From the NCBI RefSeq assembly GCF_000425065.1, contig NZ_AULB01000003.1:496001-560000 (forward strand): 64,000 nt of DNA. Direction: 5' to 3'. The notes under the pieces were generated by a model that was given only the letters and a program-made list of their open reading frames with translations, was not told where the DNA came from and searched no databases. A program made the position numbers and the translations under genes. Positions 26,783 to 34,797 of this stretch are shown in pieces; the first letter of the stretch is position 1; every line of letters starts with the position of its first letter. The stretch is from Actinomadura rifamycini DSM 43936. Its GTDB lineage: Bacteria > Actinomycetota > Actinomycetes > Streptosporangiales > Streptosporangiaceae.

Positions 26783-28513
26783 ATGCCGGATGCCGCTCCG
26801 CTGGAGCCAGGCGATCCCCGGGCACTGGGACAGTACGAGGTCATCGGGCGGCTCGGCGCCGGTGGGCAGGGCGCGGTCTTCCTGGGGAGGGCGCCGGGGA
26901 GCGGCGAGTACGTCGCGGTGAAGCTGCTGCACGCGCAGACGGCGAACGACCCGTCCGCGCGTGCCCGGTTCGTCCGCGAGGTGTCGGCCGCCCAGCGGGT
27001 GGAGCCGTTCTGCACCGCGCGCGTGCTCGAGGCCGACGTCCACGGCGACCAGCCCTACGTGGTCAGCGAGTTCATCGACGGCCCGTCCCTGCACGACGTC
27101 GTCGCGCACGAGGGCCCGCGCAACGCCGCCGACCTGGAGCGGCTCGCCATCGGTACCGCGACGGCGCTCGCCGCCATCCACGAGGCGGAGATCGTCCACC
27201 GCGACTTCAAGCCCAACAACGTCATGCTGGCGGCCGACGGCCCGCGCGTCGTCGACTTCGGCATCGCCCGGACGGTCAACTCGCAGGAGAGCGCCGTCAC
27301 CGCGACCGGCATGGTCGTCGGCACCCCCGGCTACCTGGCGCCCGAGCAGCTGACCGGCGGCGCCCTCACCCCCGCGGTCGACATCTTCGCGTGGGGCGCG
27401 ACGATGGTGTTCGCCGCGACCGGGCAGTCGCCGTTCGAGGCGGACACCCTCCCGGTGATCATCAACCGGATCCTGAACGAGGACCCGGACCTGTCGGCGC
27501 TGCCCCCCGGTCCGGTCCGCGATCTCGTGGGCCGCTGCCTGAACAAGGACGCCGGCCTGCGCCCGTCCGCCCCGCAGCTGCTGCTCAACCTGCTCGGGCA
27601 CGTCGGCGCGGCCCCCGGGACGGGCGAGGCGAACCTGCTCGACCAGGGCACCCGGATCGCCGCGCAGCTCCCGGCGCCGCCGCCGGTCCCGCCGGCGCGG
27701 CAGCCGCAGCAGCAGATCACTCCCCCGCCGATGCCCATGCACCAGGCCGGGATGCCGGGCGCGCACGGCGCGCAGGGGCCGTCGACGCCCCCGGCGCAGC
27801 CGATCACGCCGCCGCCCATGCCGATGTACCAGAACGCGGGGATGCCGCCCGGGCCGCCGCAGCCGCAGCCGGGGATGCAGCCGCCGCCCCGGCCGCCGGG
27901 ACCGCCCGGCCCGCCGCACGGCCACGGCGCCGTCCCGCCGGGGCAGCAGTACGGCCGGCAGAAGTCGAACGCGGGGCCGATCATCGCGATCGGCTGCGGC
28001 GCCCTCGCGGTCATCCTGATCCTGGTGATCGTGTTCGTCGTGGTCGCCGCGAACTCCGACGACGACGACTACGACCCGCCGACCACCCTGCCGACGTCGC
28101 GGACGGAGGAGCCGTACACGCCGTCGAGCGAACCGTCGAACGAGCCGTCGACCCGGTCCTCGCCGGGCTCCCGCGAGGGGCTCGTCGGGGTGTGGAAGGG
28201 CAACGGGAGGCAGCCCGCGGCGCCCGCGGACGGCCGCAACTTCACGGTGCAGTTCGCGCTGATCTACTCCAGCGGCACCGCCAAGTACACCTACGGCTCC
28301 TCGCACCCGACCTGCTACACCCGGCTCGAGCTGCTGAGCGAGTCCGGCACCAAGGTCGAGTACCGGGAGAGCCCGATGGCCGGGCAGGAGAAGGAGGACT
28401 GCGCCCCCGGATACGTCACCTTCAACCTCACCGGCGACCGGTCGGCGCGGTGGGAGTGGCGCCAGGAGCGCTCGGCGGCGAGCCCGTCCGCGTACGGCAC
28501 CGTCTCCAAGTGA
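26783..28513 (+). CDS. Transmembrane serine/threonine protein kinase
   Basis: A 576-residue receptor-type kinase. Residues 18-275 are the Hanks kinase domain: Gly-loop GRLGAGGQGAVF, Lys47 in VAVK, catalytic HRDFKPNN, DFG, and the activation segment ending GYLAPEQ. A long Pro/Met/Gln-rich linker follows, then one membrane helix (ALAVILILVIVFVVVAA, about residues 410-432), an acidic/Ser/Thr stalk, and an extracellular domain of about 110 residues with two Cys. The N-terminal MPDAAPLEPGDP and the kinase domain closely match the next gene, so they are tandem paralogues. The ATG is chosen for GGGAGGGT upstream. Confidence 0.9.
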   Translation: MPDAAPLEPGDPRALGQYEVIGRLGAGGQGAVFLGRAPGSGEYVAVKLLHAQTANDPSARARFVREVSAAQRVEPFCTARVLEADVHGDQPYVVSEFIDGPSLHDVVAHEGPRNAADLERLAIGTATALAAIHEAEIVHRDFKPNNVMLAADGPRVVDFGIARTVNSQESAVTATGMVVGTPGYLAPEQLTGGALTPAVDIFAWGATMVFAATGQSPFEADTLPVIINRILNEDPDLSALPPGPVRDLVGRCLNKDAGLRPSAPQLLLNLLGHVGAAPGTGEANLLDQGTRIAAQLPAPPPVPPARQPQQQITPPPMPMHQAGMPGAHGAQGPSTPPAQPITPPPMPMYQNAGMPPGPPQPQPGMQPPPRPPGPPGPPHGHGAVPPGQQYGRQKSNAGPIIAIGCGALAVILILVIVFVVVAANSDDDDYDPPTTLPTSRTEEPYTPSSEPSNEPSTRSSPGSREGLVGVWKGNGRQPAAPADGRNFTVQFALIYSSGTAKYTYGSSHPTCYTRLELLSESGTKVEYRESPMAGQEKEDCAPGYVTFNLTGDRSARWEWRQERSAASPSAYGTVSK

Positions 28514-28582
28514 TGATCGTCCGAATGATGATCGCGTAAAGTCGCGAGAAGGACGTCGCCCTCCTCCCCCGAAGGACTCCAC

Positions 28583-31513
28583 ATGCCCGAGGCCGCGCCC
28601 CTCCGACCGGGCGATCCGGAGCACCTGGGTCCGTACCGGCTGACCGGGCTGCTCGGGGAGGGCGGGCAGGGCGCCGTCTTCCTCGGCGAGGACGAGGAGG
28701 GCGGCGCGGTCGCCGTCAAGCTGCTGCACGCCCGGTTCAGCGGCGACCCGAAGGCGCGCTCCCGGTTCGCCGCCGAGGTCGCGGTGGCCAAGCGGGTCTC
28801 GCCGTTCTGCACCGCGCGCGTCCTGGACTCCGACGTCGAGGGCGACCGGCCCTACATCGTCAGCGAGTTCATCGACGGCCCGTCGCTGTCGATGGTGCTC
28901 GCCGAGGACGGCCCGCGCCGCGGCGCCGACCTGGACCGGCTCGCGATCGGCACGATGACGGCGCTGGCCGCCATCCACCAGGCCGGGGTGGTGCACCGCG
29001 ACTTCAAGCCCGGCAACGTGCTGCTCGCCCCGGACGGCCCCCGCGTCATCGACTTCGGGATCGCGCGGGCGCTGGACGCCACCGGGACGATGTCGAGCGT
29101 CGCGGTCGGCACCCCCGCCTACATGTCGCCCGAGCAGATCTCCGGCAACCAGGTGGGGCCCGCCGCCGACGTCTGGTCGTGGGGCGCGACGATGGCGTAC
29201 GCGGCGAACGGGCGCCCCGCCTTCGGGCAGGACTCCATCCCCGCGGTGATGAACCGCATCCTGAACCTCCCGCCGGACCTCGGCGGCCTCCAGGAGCCGC
29301 TGCGCGGGCTCGTCCTGGCGTGCCTGGCCAAGAACCCGGCGCTGCGGCCCGCGTCCCAGCAGGTCCTGGCGCACCTGCTGACCCTCGCCGGGAGCCTGCG
29401 CCGCCCGGGGTCCGCCCCGGCGGCCGGGGACGCGGAGATGCTCACCAGGGGCGCCGAGACGGCCGCCGCGGAGTCGGCGCCGCGGCTGCGGTCGGGGCCG
29501 ACGCCGCCGCCCGGGTCGCCCGTCCACCCCGGCGCGTCCACACCACCGCCAGGGTCGCCCGTCCACCCGGGCGCGTCGACGCCGCCGCCGGGGTCGTCCG
29601 CCCATCCGGGCGCGTCGACGCCGCCGCCCGGGTCGTCCGCCCACCCGGGGGCCGTGCCCGGTGCGCTGCCCGCGCTGCCCGCGCCGGGTCCGGCCCCGCA
29701 GCCGCCCGCCGTCCCGGGACGGCCGGGCGCCGCGCCCGGCTGGCCCGGCGCGCACCCGCTCCCGGCGGGCCCGACGGCCGGACGGCCGGGACCGGGCGGC
29801 ACGTGGCCGGGCCGGGCCGCCCCCGCCGGGCAGGGCGGCGACCCCACCGAGCCGGTCCGGGGAGGCCGCGGACGGTCCCGGATGCGCGTGCTCGCGGGCG
29901 CCGGCGGCGCCGCGTTCGTCGCGCTGGTGCTCGTCGGCACCGTGGTCCTCGTGCGGATGGGCGGCGACGGGGAGGAGACCGGTCCGCCGACCGGGCGGAC
30001 GGGCGGCACCCTGGCGATGTCGGCGCCCGCCCTGCTCGGCTCCGGCCGCGGGATCGACCCCTCGCACAGCTACGGCGGCACCGAGCGGTTCCTCGGCAAG
30101 CAGCTCTACACCGGCCTGACCGCCGTCGGTACCGACGGCCGCGTCCGCAACATGCTCGCCACCGAGATCCGGCCCGAGGAGAGCTGCCGGGAGTGGCACA
30201 TCGTGCTGCGCGACGGGACGACGTTCAGCGACGGGCAGCCGGTGGACGGGCAGGCGTTCGCCCGCGGCTGGGCGCGCGCCGCGGCCACCGAGGAGGGCGC
30301 GGGCCCCTACCTGATGGCCGACATCGAGGGGTTCGACGCCGTGGCGAGCGGCGACGCGGACGCGTTCTCCGGGGTCAAGACGACGCCGAACGGCCTGTCG
30401 CTCCGGCTCACCTCGCCGAACTGCGACTTCCCCGCGCGGCTCGCCGACCCCGTCTTCGCGCCCCTGCCGGCGTCCGCCGGCGAGCCCGACAACGAGGCGT
30501 TCAACCGGCGCCCGATCGGCAACGGGCCGTTCCTGCTGGAGAGCTACACCCCCGGCAAGGAGGTCGTGCTCGCCCGCAACGAGACGTGGGCGTTCGGCGA
30601 GACCAAGCTGGACCGCGTCGAGGTCCGGCTGGCGCCCGACTCCGCCCTGTCGCGCGGGCTGTTCCAGTCGGACGAGATCGGCTGGGGCCACCTGGCCGGC
30701 ATGACCGACTTCGGCTCCGTCGCCGACGACCCCGCCTTCACCACGCGGCCCGTCCCGTACGTCCGGATGCTGGTGCCGATCACGGCGCGCGGGCCGATGA
30801 AGTCGCGGGAGGCGCGGCTCGCGGTGTCGTACGCGCTGGACCGCGCCGCGCTCGCCCGGCTGACCGGCGGGGGCGACGTCCCGGCGCGCGGCCTGGTGCC
30901 GCAGGCCCTCCCCGGGTTCGGGCGGCCCGGCGTGTGCGCGTCCTGCGACGCGGCGGACATCACGCGGGCGAAGGCGCTCGCCGCGGAGGCCGACCTCGGC
31001 TCGGACACGACCGTCCGGCTGTCGTACCGGACCACGGGCGACGAGCAGAAGCTCGCCGAGGCGATCAGGCGGCGGCTGGAGCAGGTGCTCGGCTGGAAGA
31101 TCGAGATGAAGGCCACGCCCGTCACCGAGTACGCCGAGTACCGCGACGGCCTGGTCGGCGACGACGCGTCCGGGCTGGCCCTGTTCTCCTGGGGCCCGGA
31201 CTACGCGAGCCCCTACACGATGCTGTGGCCGCTGCTCGGCGGGACGCTCGTGGCGACCGACGACAACGACTACAACAACCTGTCCGGCTGGAAGAGCGGC
31301 CGGTTCGACGAGGTCATGGGGCAGGCGGTCCGCACGGCCTCCGGGCAGGAGCGCACCGGCCTGTACAAGCAGGCGGAGAAGACGGCGCTGGACGACATGG
31401 CCCTCGTCCCGCTGATCAACGAGGGCGCCGCCGCGCTGGTCGACGACCGGTACGTCAACCTCGAGATGGACTACGACGGCGACCCGACGCTGGCGACCGC
31501 CGCCCTGGAGTGA
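28583..31513 (+). CDS. Serine/threonine kinase fused to an extracellular solute-binding (SBP family 5) domain
   Basis: A 976-residue receptor kinase. Residues 18-270 are the kinase domain (Lys46, HRDFKPGN, DFG, AYMSPEQ), followed by a Pro/Gly-rich linker with four 13-residue repeats and a membrane helix near residues 435-457 (AAFVALVLVGTVVLV). Residues 470-976 look like an oligopeptide-binding ABC-transporter lipoprotein of family 5: LGKQLYTGLTAV, WHIVLRDGTTFSDGQPVDG, NRRPIGNGPFLLESY, ARLAVSYALDRAAL, FSWGPDYASPYTM. A captured peptide or similar solute outside could thus control phosphorylation inside (inference). No transporter permease genes adjoin. Seventy bases separate it from the first kinase. 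Confidence 0.9.
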   Translation: MPEAAPLRPGDPEHLGPYRLTGLLGEGGQGAVFLGEDEEGGAVAVKLLHARFSGDPKARSRFAAEVAVAKRVSPFCTARVLDSDVEGDRPYIVSEFIDGPSLSMVLAEDGPRRGADLDRLAIGTMTALAAIHQAGVVHRDFKPGNVLLAPDGPRVIDFGIARALDATGTMSSVAVGTPAYMSPEQISGNQVGPAADVWSWGATMAYAANGRPAFGQDSIPAVMNRILNLPPDLGGLQEPLRGLVLACLAKNPALRPASQQVLAHLLTLAGSLRRPGSAPAAGDAEMLTRGAETAAAESAPRLRSGPTPPPGSPVHPGASTPPPGSPVHPGASTPPPGSSAHPGASTPPPGSSAHPGAVPGALPALPAPGPAPQPPAVPGRPGAAPGWPGAHPLPAGPTAGRPGPGGTWPGRAAPAGQGGDPTEPVRGGRGRSRMRVLAGAGGAAFVALVLVGTVVLVRMGGDGEETGPPTGRTGGTLAMSAPALLGSGRGIDPSHSYGGTERFLGKQLYTGLTAVGTDGRVRNMLATEIRPEESCREWHIVLRDGTTFSDGQPVDGQAFARGWARAAATEEGAGPYLMADIEGFDAVASGDADAFSGVKTTPNGLSLRLTSPNCDFPARLADPVFAPLPASAGEPDNEAFNRRPIGNGPFLLESYTPGKEVVLARNETWAFGETKLDRVEVRLAPDSALSRGLFQSDEIGWGHLAGMTDFGSVADDPAFTTRPVPYVRMLVPITARGPMKSREARLAVSYALDRAALARLTGGGDVPARGLVPQALPGFGRPGVCASCDAADITRAKALAAEADLGSDTTVRLSYRTTGDEQKLAEAIRRRLEQVLGWKIEMKATPVTEYAEYRDGLVGDDASGLALFSWGPDYASPYTMLWPLLGGTLVATDDNDYNNLSGWKSGRFDEVMGQAVRTASGQERTGLYKQAEKTALDDMALVPLINEGAAALVDDRYVNLEMDYDGDPTLATAALE
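29501..29656 (+). repeat. Four in-frame 39-bp tandem repeats in the kinase linker
   Basis: Each unit encodes T-P-P-P-G-S-(P/S)-(V/A)-H-P-G-A-(S/V). Copies 1-2 have PV and copies 3-4 have SA, indicating stepwise duplication. They sit in the cytosolic linker before the membrane helix. Confidence 0.85.
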
Positions 31514-31543
31514 CCCGGCGGGCGGCGGTCCGCGCGGCGGCCG

Positions 31544-32830
31544 TCAGCCCGGGGGCAGGCGGACGGTGACGATCAGCCCGCCACCGGGGCGGGGCGCGGC
31601 GTACACGGCGCCGCGGTGCGCCAGCACGACCGACCGGACGATCGACAGGCCGAGGCCCGCGCCCTTCGCCGACTCGACGCGGTCGGCGTTCAGCCGCCGG
31701 AACGGCTCGAACAGCCGCTCCACCTCGTACGCGGGCACCACCGGGCCGGTGTTCTCGACCTGGACGGTGGCGTAGCCGTCCAGCAGCCCGGTGCGGATCC
31801 ACAGCTCGCCGCCGTCCGCGTTGTGCTTGATCGCGTTCTCCACCAGGTTCGACACCAGGTGCTCCAGCAGGACCGGATCGCCCGACGCGGTGCCGGACGT
31901 CAGCTCCGGGTGCACCGCGACGTCGTTGTCGTGCTCGCGGCGCCCCGAGTGCTCCAGGACCGTCGACGCCACGTCCGCGAGGTCCACCGGCGCGCGGGTG
32001 GTCAGCTCCCGCTCGCTGCGGGCCAGCAGCAGCAGGCCCTCGATCAGCCGCTCGTGCCGCGCGTTGGTCGCCAGCAGCGTCCGCCCGACGGCGCGCAGGT
32101 CGTCCGACGCCTCCGGGTCGCCGAGCGCGACCTCCAGCAGCGTCCGGTTGATCGCGAGGGGCGTGCGCAGCTCGTGCGACGCGTTCGCGACGAACCGGCG
32201 CTGCGAGTCGAACGCCTCCCCGAGCCGCTCCAGCATCGCGTCGAAGGTGTCGGCGAGCTCCTTGATCTCGTCCTCGGGGCCCTCCAGCGCGATCCGCTCG
32301 TGCAGGGTGCTCTCCGACAGCCGCCGCGCCGTCGCGGTCACCCGCTGCAGCGGGCTGAGCGCCCGGTCGGCGACGAACCAGCCGAGGACCAGCGTGATGA
32401 TCCCGACTCCGGCGAGCGCCACCAGCGACCGCCCGACGAGCTGCTTCATCGTCTGCTCGACGAACTGGCGCTGCAGCGCCGCCGCCTCCTCCTGCGAGAT
32501 GCCGAGCCCGATCACCTGGACGTTGCTGAGGATGTTCGCCATCAGGATCGAGACCACGAACAGCAGCAGCGCCCCGGCCATAAAGAACAGCAGCCCGTAC
32601 AGCAGGGTGAGCCGCAGCCGGACGCTCATCCGGCTCGGCAGCGCCTGGACGGCCGAGGCCCCGTCGCCGTCGGCGCGCCACACGCCCTTGGGGCCGGGCG
32701 GGGGCGGGACCTGCTGCGGCCCCGGACGCCGCCAGGGGCCGGTGCGGCGCACCGGCGAGGGCTGCGTGTCCGTCGCGCCGGCCGCGGTCGCGCCGGGGCG
32801 GTCCCCGGCGTCTCCCTCGGGCGCCGTCAC
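31544..32830 (-). CDS. HAMP-domain sensor histidine kinase (CutS-like)
   Basis: A 428-residue membrane histidine kinase. A Pro-rich cytosolic N-terminus (about 65 residues) precedes a membrane helix (LLYGLLFFMAGALLLFVVSIL), a short extracellular loop of about 45 residues, and a second helix. HAMP, HisKA (SHELRTPLAIN, phospho-His) and HATPase (NLVENAIKHN, GLGLSIV) domains follow. The short sensor loop resembles Streptomyces CutS/CseC-type envelope sensors. The GTG start at 32830 overlaps the response-regulator stop (GTGA), so the pair is coupled. It is convergent with the kinase-SBP gene. Confidence 0.9.
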   Translation of the reverse strand: MTAPEGDAGDRPGATAAGATDTQPSPVRRTGPWRRPGPQQVPPPPGPKGVWRADGDGASAVQALPSRMSVRLRLTLLYGLLFFMAGALLLFVVSILMANILSNVQVIGLGISQEEAAALQRQFVEQTMKQLVGRSLVALAGVGIITLVLGWFVADRALSPLQRVTATARRLSESTLHERIALEGPEDEIKELADTFDAMLERLGEAFDSQRRFVANASHELRTPLAINRTLLEVALGDPEASDDLRAVGRTLLATNARHERLIEGLLLLARSERELTTRAPVDLADVASTVLEHSGRREHDNDVAVHPELTSGTASGDPVLLEHLVSNLVENAIKHNADGGELWIRTGLLDGYATVQVENTGPVVPAYEVERLFEPFRRLNADRVESAKGAGLGLSIVRSVVLAHRGAVYAAPRPGGGLIVTVRLPPG

Positions 32831-33480
32831 AGCCGGTACCCCACGCCCGGCACCGTCTCGATGACCGGCGGGTCGCCGAGCTTCTTGCGGAGCGTCATCA
32901 TCGTGACCCGCACGACGTTCGTGAACGGGTCGATGTGCTCGTCCCACGCCTTCTCCAGGAGCTGCTCGGAGCTGACGACGGCGCCGTCCGCGCTCAGCAG
33001 CACCTCCAGGACCGCGAACTCCTTGCGCGTCAGGTCGACCTGCCGGCCGTCCCGCGCGACCTCCCGCCGGCCCGGGTCCAGGCGGACGCCCGACCGCTCC
33101 AGCACGGGCGGCAGCGGCGCCGCCGCGCGGCGGCCCAGCGCCCGCACCCGCGCGATCAGCTCCGCGAACGCGAACGGCTTCGCCAGGTAGTCGTCGGCGC
33201 CGATCTGCAGGCCCTCCACGCGGTCGTCCAGCTCGCCCGCCGCGGTCAGCATGATGATCCGCGCGGGGTACCGCTGGGCGACGAGCTGCTTGCAGACGTC
33301 GTCGCCGTGGACCTTCGGCAGGTCGCGGTCCAGGACGATCACGTCGTAGTCGTTCACGCCCGTCCGCTCCAGCGCCCCGGCGCCGTCGTAGGCCACGTCC
33401 ACCGCCAGCGCGTCCCTGCGCAGGCCGGTGGCGATCGCGTCGGCGAGCACCCGCTCGTCCTCGACGACTAGAACACGCAC
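32827..33480 (-). CDS. OmpR/PhoB-family response regulator (CutR-like)
   Basis: A 217-residue regulator: receiver domain with acidic VVEDER, phospho-acceptor Asp51 in VIVLDRDLP, Thr in MLTAAG and Lys in LAKPF; then a winged-helix DNA-binding domain (DLTRKEFAVLEVLL, NVVRVTMMTLRKKLG, VPGVGYRL). The GTG start has GGAGGGGGAAC upstream. Direct repeats CGTAAG 11 bases apart lie 61-77 bases upstream and may be its own binding site. Confidence 0.92.
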   Translation of the reverse strand: MRVLVVEDERVLADAIATGLRRDALAVDVAYDGAGALERTGVNDYDVIVLDRDLPKVHGDDVCKQLVAQRYPARIIMLTAAGELDDRVEGLQIGADDYLAKPFAFAELIARVRALGRRAAAPLPPVLERSGVRLDPGRREVARDGRQVDLTRKEFAVLEVLLSADGAVVSSEQLLEKAWDEHIDPFTNVVRVTMMTLRKKLGDPPVIETVPGVGYRL

Positions 33481-33540
33481 TCGTTCCCCCTCCGGTCGGA
33501 CGGGCCCTGCCGCCCCGCGTTACAGATATGCCATGCGCGC

Positions 33541-33557
33541 CGTAAGACCCCCGTAAG
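33541..33557 (-). promoter_or_regulatory. Direct-repeat operator upstream of the two-component genes
   Basis: CGTAAG at 33541-33546 and 33552-33557, exactly 11 bases start to start. OmpR/PhoB-type regulators bind such one-turn direct repeats. On the minus strand the repeats precede a possible -10 (TATCTG) by a dozen bases, overlapping the -35 position. Confidence 0.5.
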
Positions 33558-33623
33558 CAGGCGTTCAAGAGGCCGCCGGGTCCCGTACGCAAGAATCCGC
33601 GAAAATTGCATCGGCGAACAGGT

Positions 33624-33651
33624 TTGCTTCAAGCGTACGTGTGGGTAGGGA
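33624..33651 (+). promoter_or_regulatory. Promoter of a 58-residue ORF
   Basis: TTGCTT at 33624-33629, a 16-base spacer, TAGGGA at 33646-33651. The small gene starts 25 bases further on. Confidence 0.45.
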
Positions 33652-33675
33652 TGGGCAGGATCCGGGAGGAGGCTC

Positions 33676-33852
33676 ATGGGCGAGTTGACGCGCACTATCC
33701 AGCAGCGGCTCGACGACGCGTACGCGTCGCTGCGCAGCGCCCACGCAGATGGGGACACCTACCTGGCGGACATCCGCCGGGAGGAGATCAGCGAACTGCG
33801 CCGGATCGCAGCGAACCACGACATCGGGATCGAACCACCCCGCTGCGACTGA
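33676..33852 (+). CDS. Small charged hypothetical protein (58 aa)
   Basis: The ORF encodes 58 residues: MGELTRTIQQRLDDAYASL, then DTYLADIRREEISELRRIAA, ending EPPRCD. It is predicted to be mostly two amphipathic helices. ATG 33676 has GGGAGGAGG five or more bases upstream, and a plausible promoter precedes it. A transcription-stop hairpin lies downstream. No family recognised; the composition is unlike random GC-rich frames, which supports a real gene. Confidence 0.6.
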   Translation: MGELTRTIQQRLDDAYASLRSAHADGDTYLADIRREEISELRRIAANHDIGIEPPRCD

Positions 33853-33918
33853 TTCCCTGCGACTGGTTCGCCGGGGACTCCCCCGGAGGCCATCACTGAT
33901 CGAAACCCCCGCCGCACG

Positions 33919-33942
33919 GCCCGGGACCCCACGGTCCCGGGC
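33919..33942. terminator. Hairpin between the 58-aa gene and suhB
   Basis: A perfect 10-bp stem (GCCCGGGACC with its complement) around CCAC, followed by TCTTC on the plus strand. It lies between convergent genes. Confidence 0.6.
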
Positions 33943-33984
33943 TCTTCACGTTCCGGGGGCCGACCCCCGCGCGCCGGAGGCCGT

Positions 33985-34797
33985 TCAGTCGCGGGCGGGG
34001 TCCAGGGGCGCCAGGAGGCCGTCGTGGAGGGCTTTGAAGACGTCCGGGGCGGCGGCCAGCGTGAACTCCGGGCCCGGGGGCGTGCCGTGCATGCCCTCGA
34101 CCCGGCCGCCCGCCTCCTCGACGATCAGCGCGCCCGCGGCGATGTCCCACGCCTGGACGCCGCGCTCGTAGTAGGCGTCCACCCGGCCCGCGGCGAGGGA
34201 GCACAGGTCGACGCAGCAGGATCCGCCGCGGCGGATGTCGCGGACGTGCGGCAGGATCCCCGTGAGCATCTCGGCCTGGCGGGCGCGGCGGGCGGCCGAG
34301 TACCCGAACCCGGTCGCGACGAGCGCGCGGCCGAGGGGGACGCCGGTGTTCACGCGCAGCTCGCGGGTGCCCGAGGCGGTGTGCAGGAGCGCGCCGCCGC
34401 CGCGCACGGCCGTGTACGTCTCGCCGCGGCGCGGCATCTCGACGGCCCCCGCGACGGCCCGTCCGTCCACCTCGGCGGCGATGCTGACGGCCCAGTCCGG
34501 CAGGTCGTACAGGTAGTTCACGGTGCCGTCGATCGGGTCGATCACCCAGCGGACGCCGCTGCCGCCGGCCCGGGTGCCGCCCTCCTCGCCGAGGAAGGCG
34601 TCGTCCGGGCGGGCCTCCCGGATCCGCTCGATGATGAGCTGCTCGGCGGCGCGGTCCATCTGCGTGACGACGTCGGTCGGGCTCGACTTGGTCTGCACGA
34701 CGTCCGGCCCGTCGGCGGGGCGCTTGTCGACGAGCATCCGGCCGGCCTCGCGGGCGGTCGCGAGGGCCAGGTCCAGCAGTTCCTCGGGCAGGCTCAT
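33985..34797 (-). CDS. suhB: Inositol monophosphatase family protein (SuhB-like)
   Basis: A 270-residue Mg-dependent phosphatase. GEEGG near residue 72, WVIDPIDGTVNYLYDLP (metal-binding Asp residues) and VQAWDIAAGALIVEEAGG complete the active site. It hydrolyses myo-inositol-1-phosphate or related sugar phosphates; in actinobacteria it supplies inositol for phosphatidylinositol and mycothiol. ATG 34797 overlaps the ferrochelatase stop as ATGA. M. tuberculosis has suhB (Rv2701c) in the matching place after DUF4193. Confidence 0.9.
   Translation of the reverse strand: MSLPEELLDLALATAREAGRMLVDKRPADGPDVVQTKSSPTDVVTQMDRAAEQLIIERIREARPDDAFLGEEGGTRAGGSGVRWVIDPIDGTVNYLYDLPDWAVSIAAEVDGRAVAGAVEMPRRGETYTAVRGGGALLHTASGTRELRVNTGVPLGRALVATGFGYSAARRARQAEMLTGILPHVRDIRRGGSCCVDLCSLAAGRVDAYYERGVQAWDIAAGALIVEEAGGRVEGMHGTPPGPEFTLAAAPDVFKALHDGLLAPLDPARD

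Noticed and set aside
26286..26825. 179-codon minus-strand frame upstream of the first kinase
   Set aside because: It overlaps the kinase start, has no ribosome site and low-information composition; treated as regulatory DNA.
29501..29656. CRISPR-like array
   Set aside because: The 39-bp units are adjacent without spacers, in frame and encode a Pro-rich linker.
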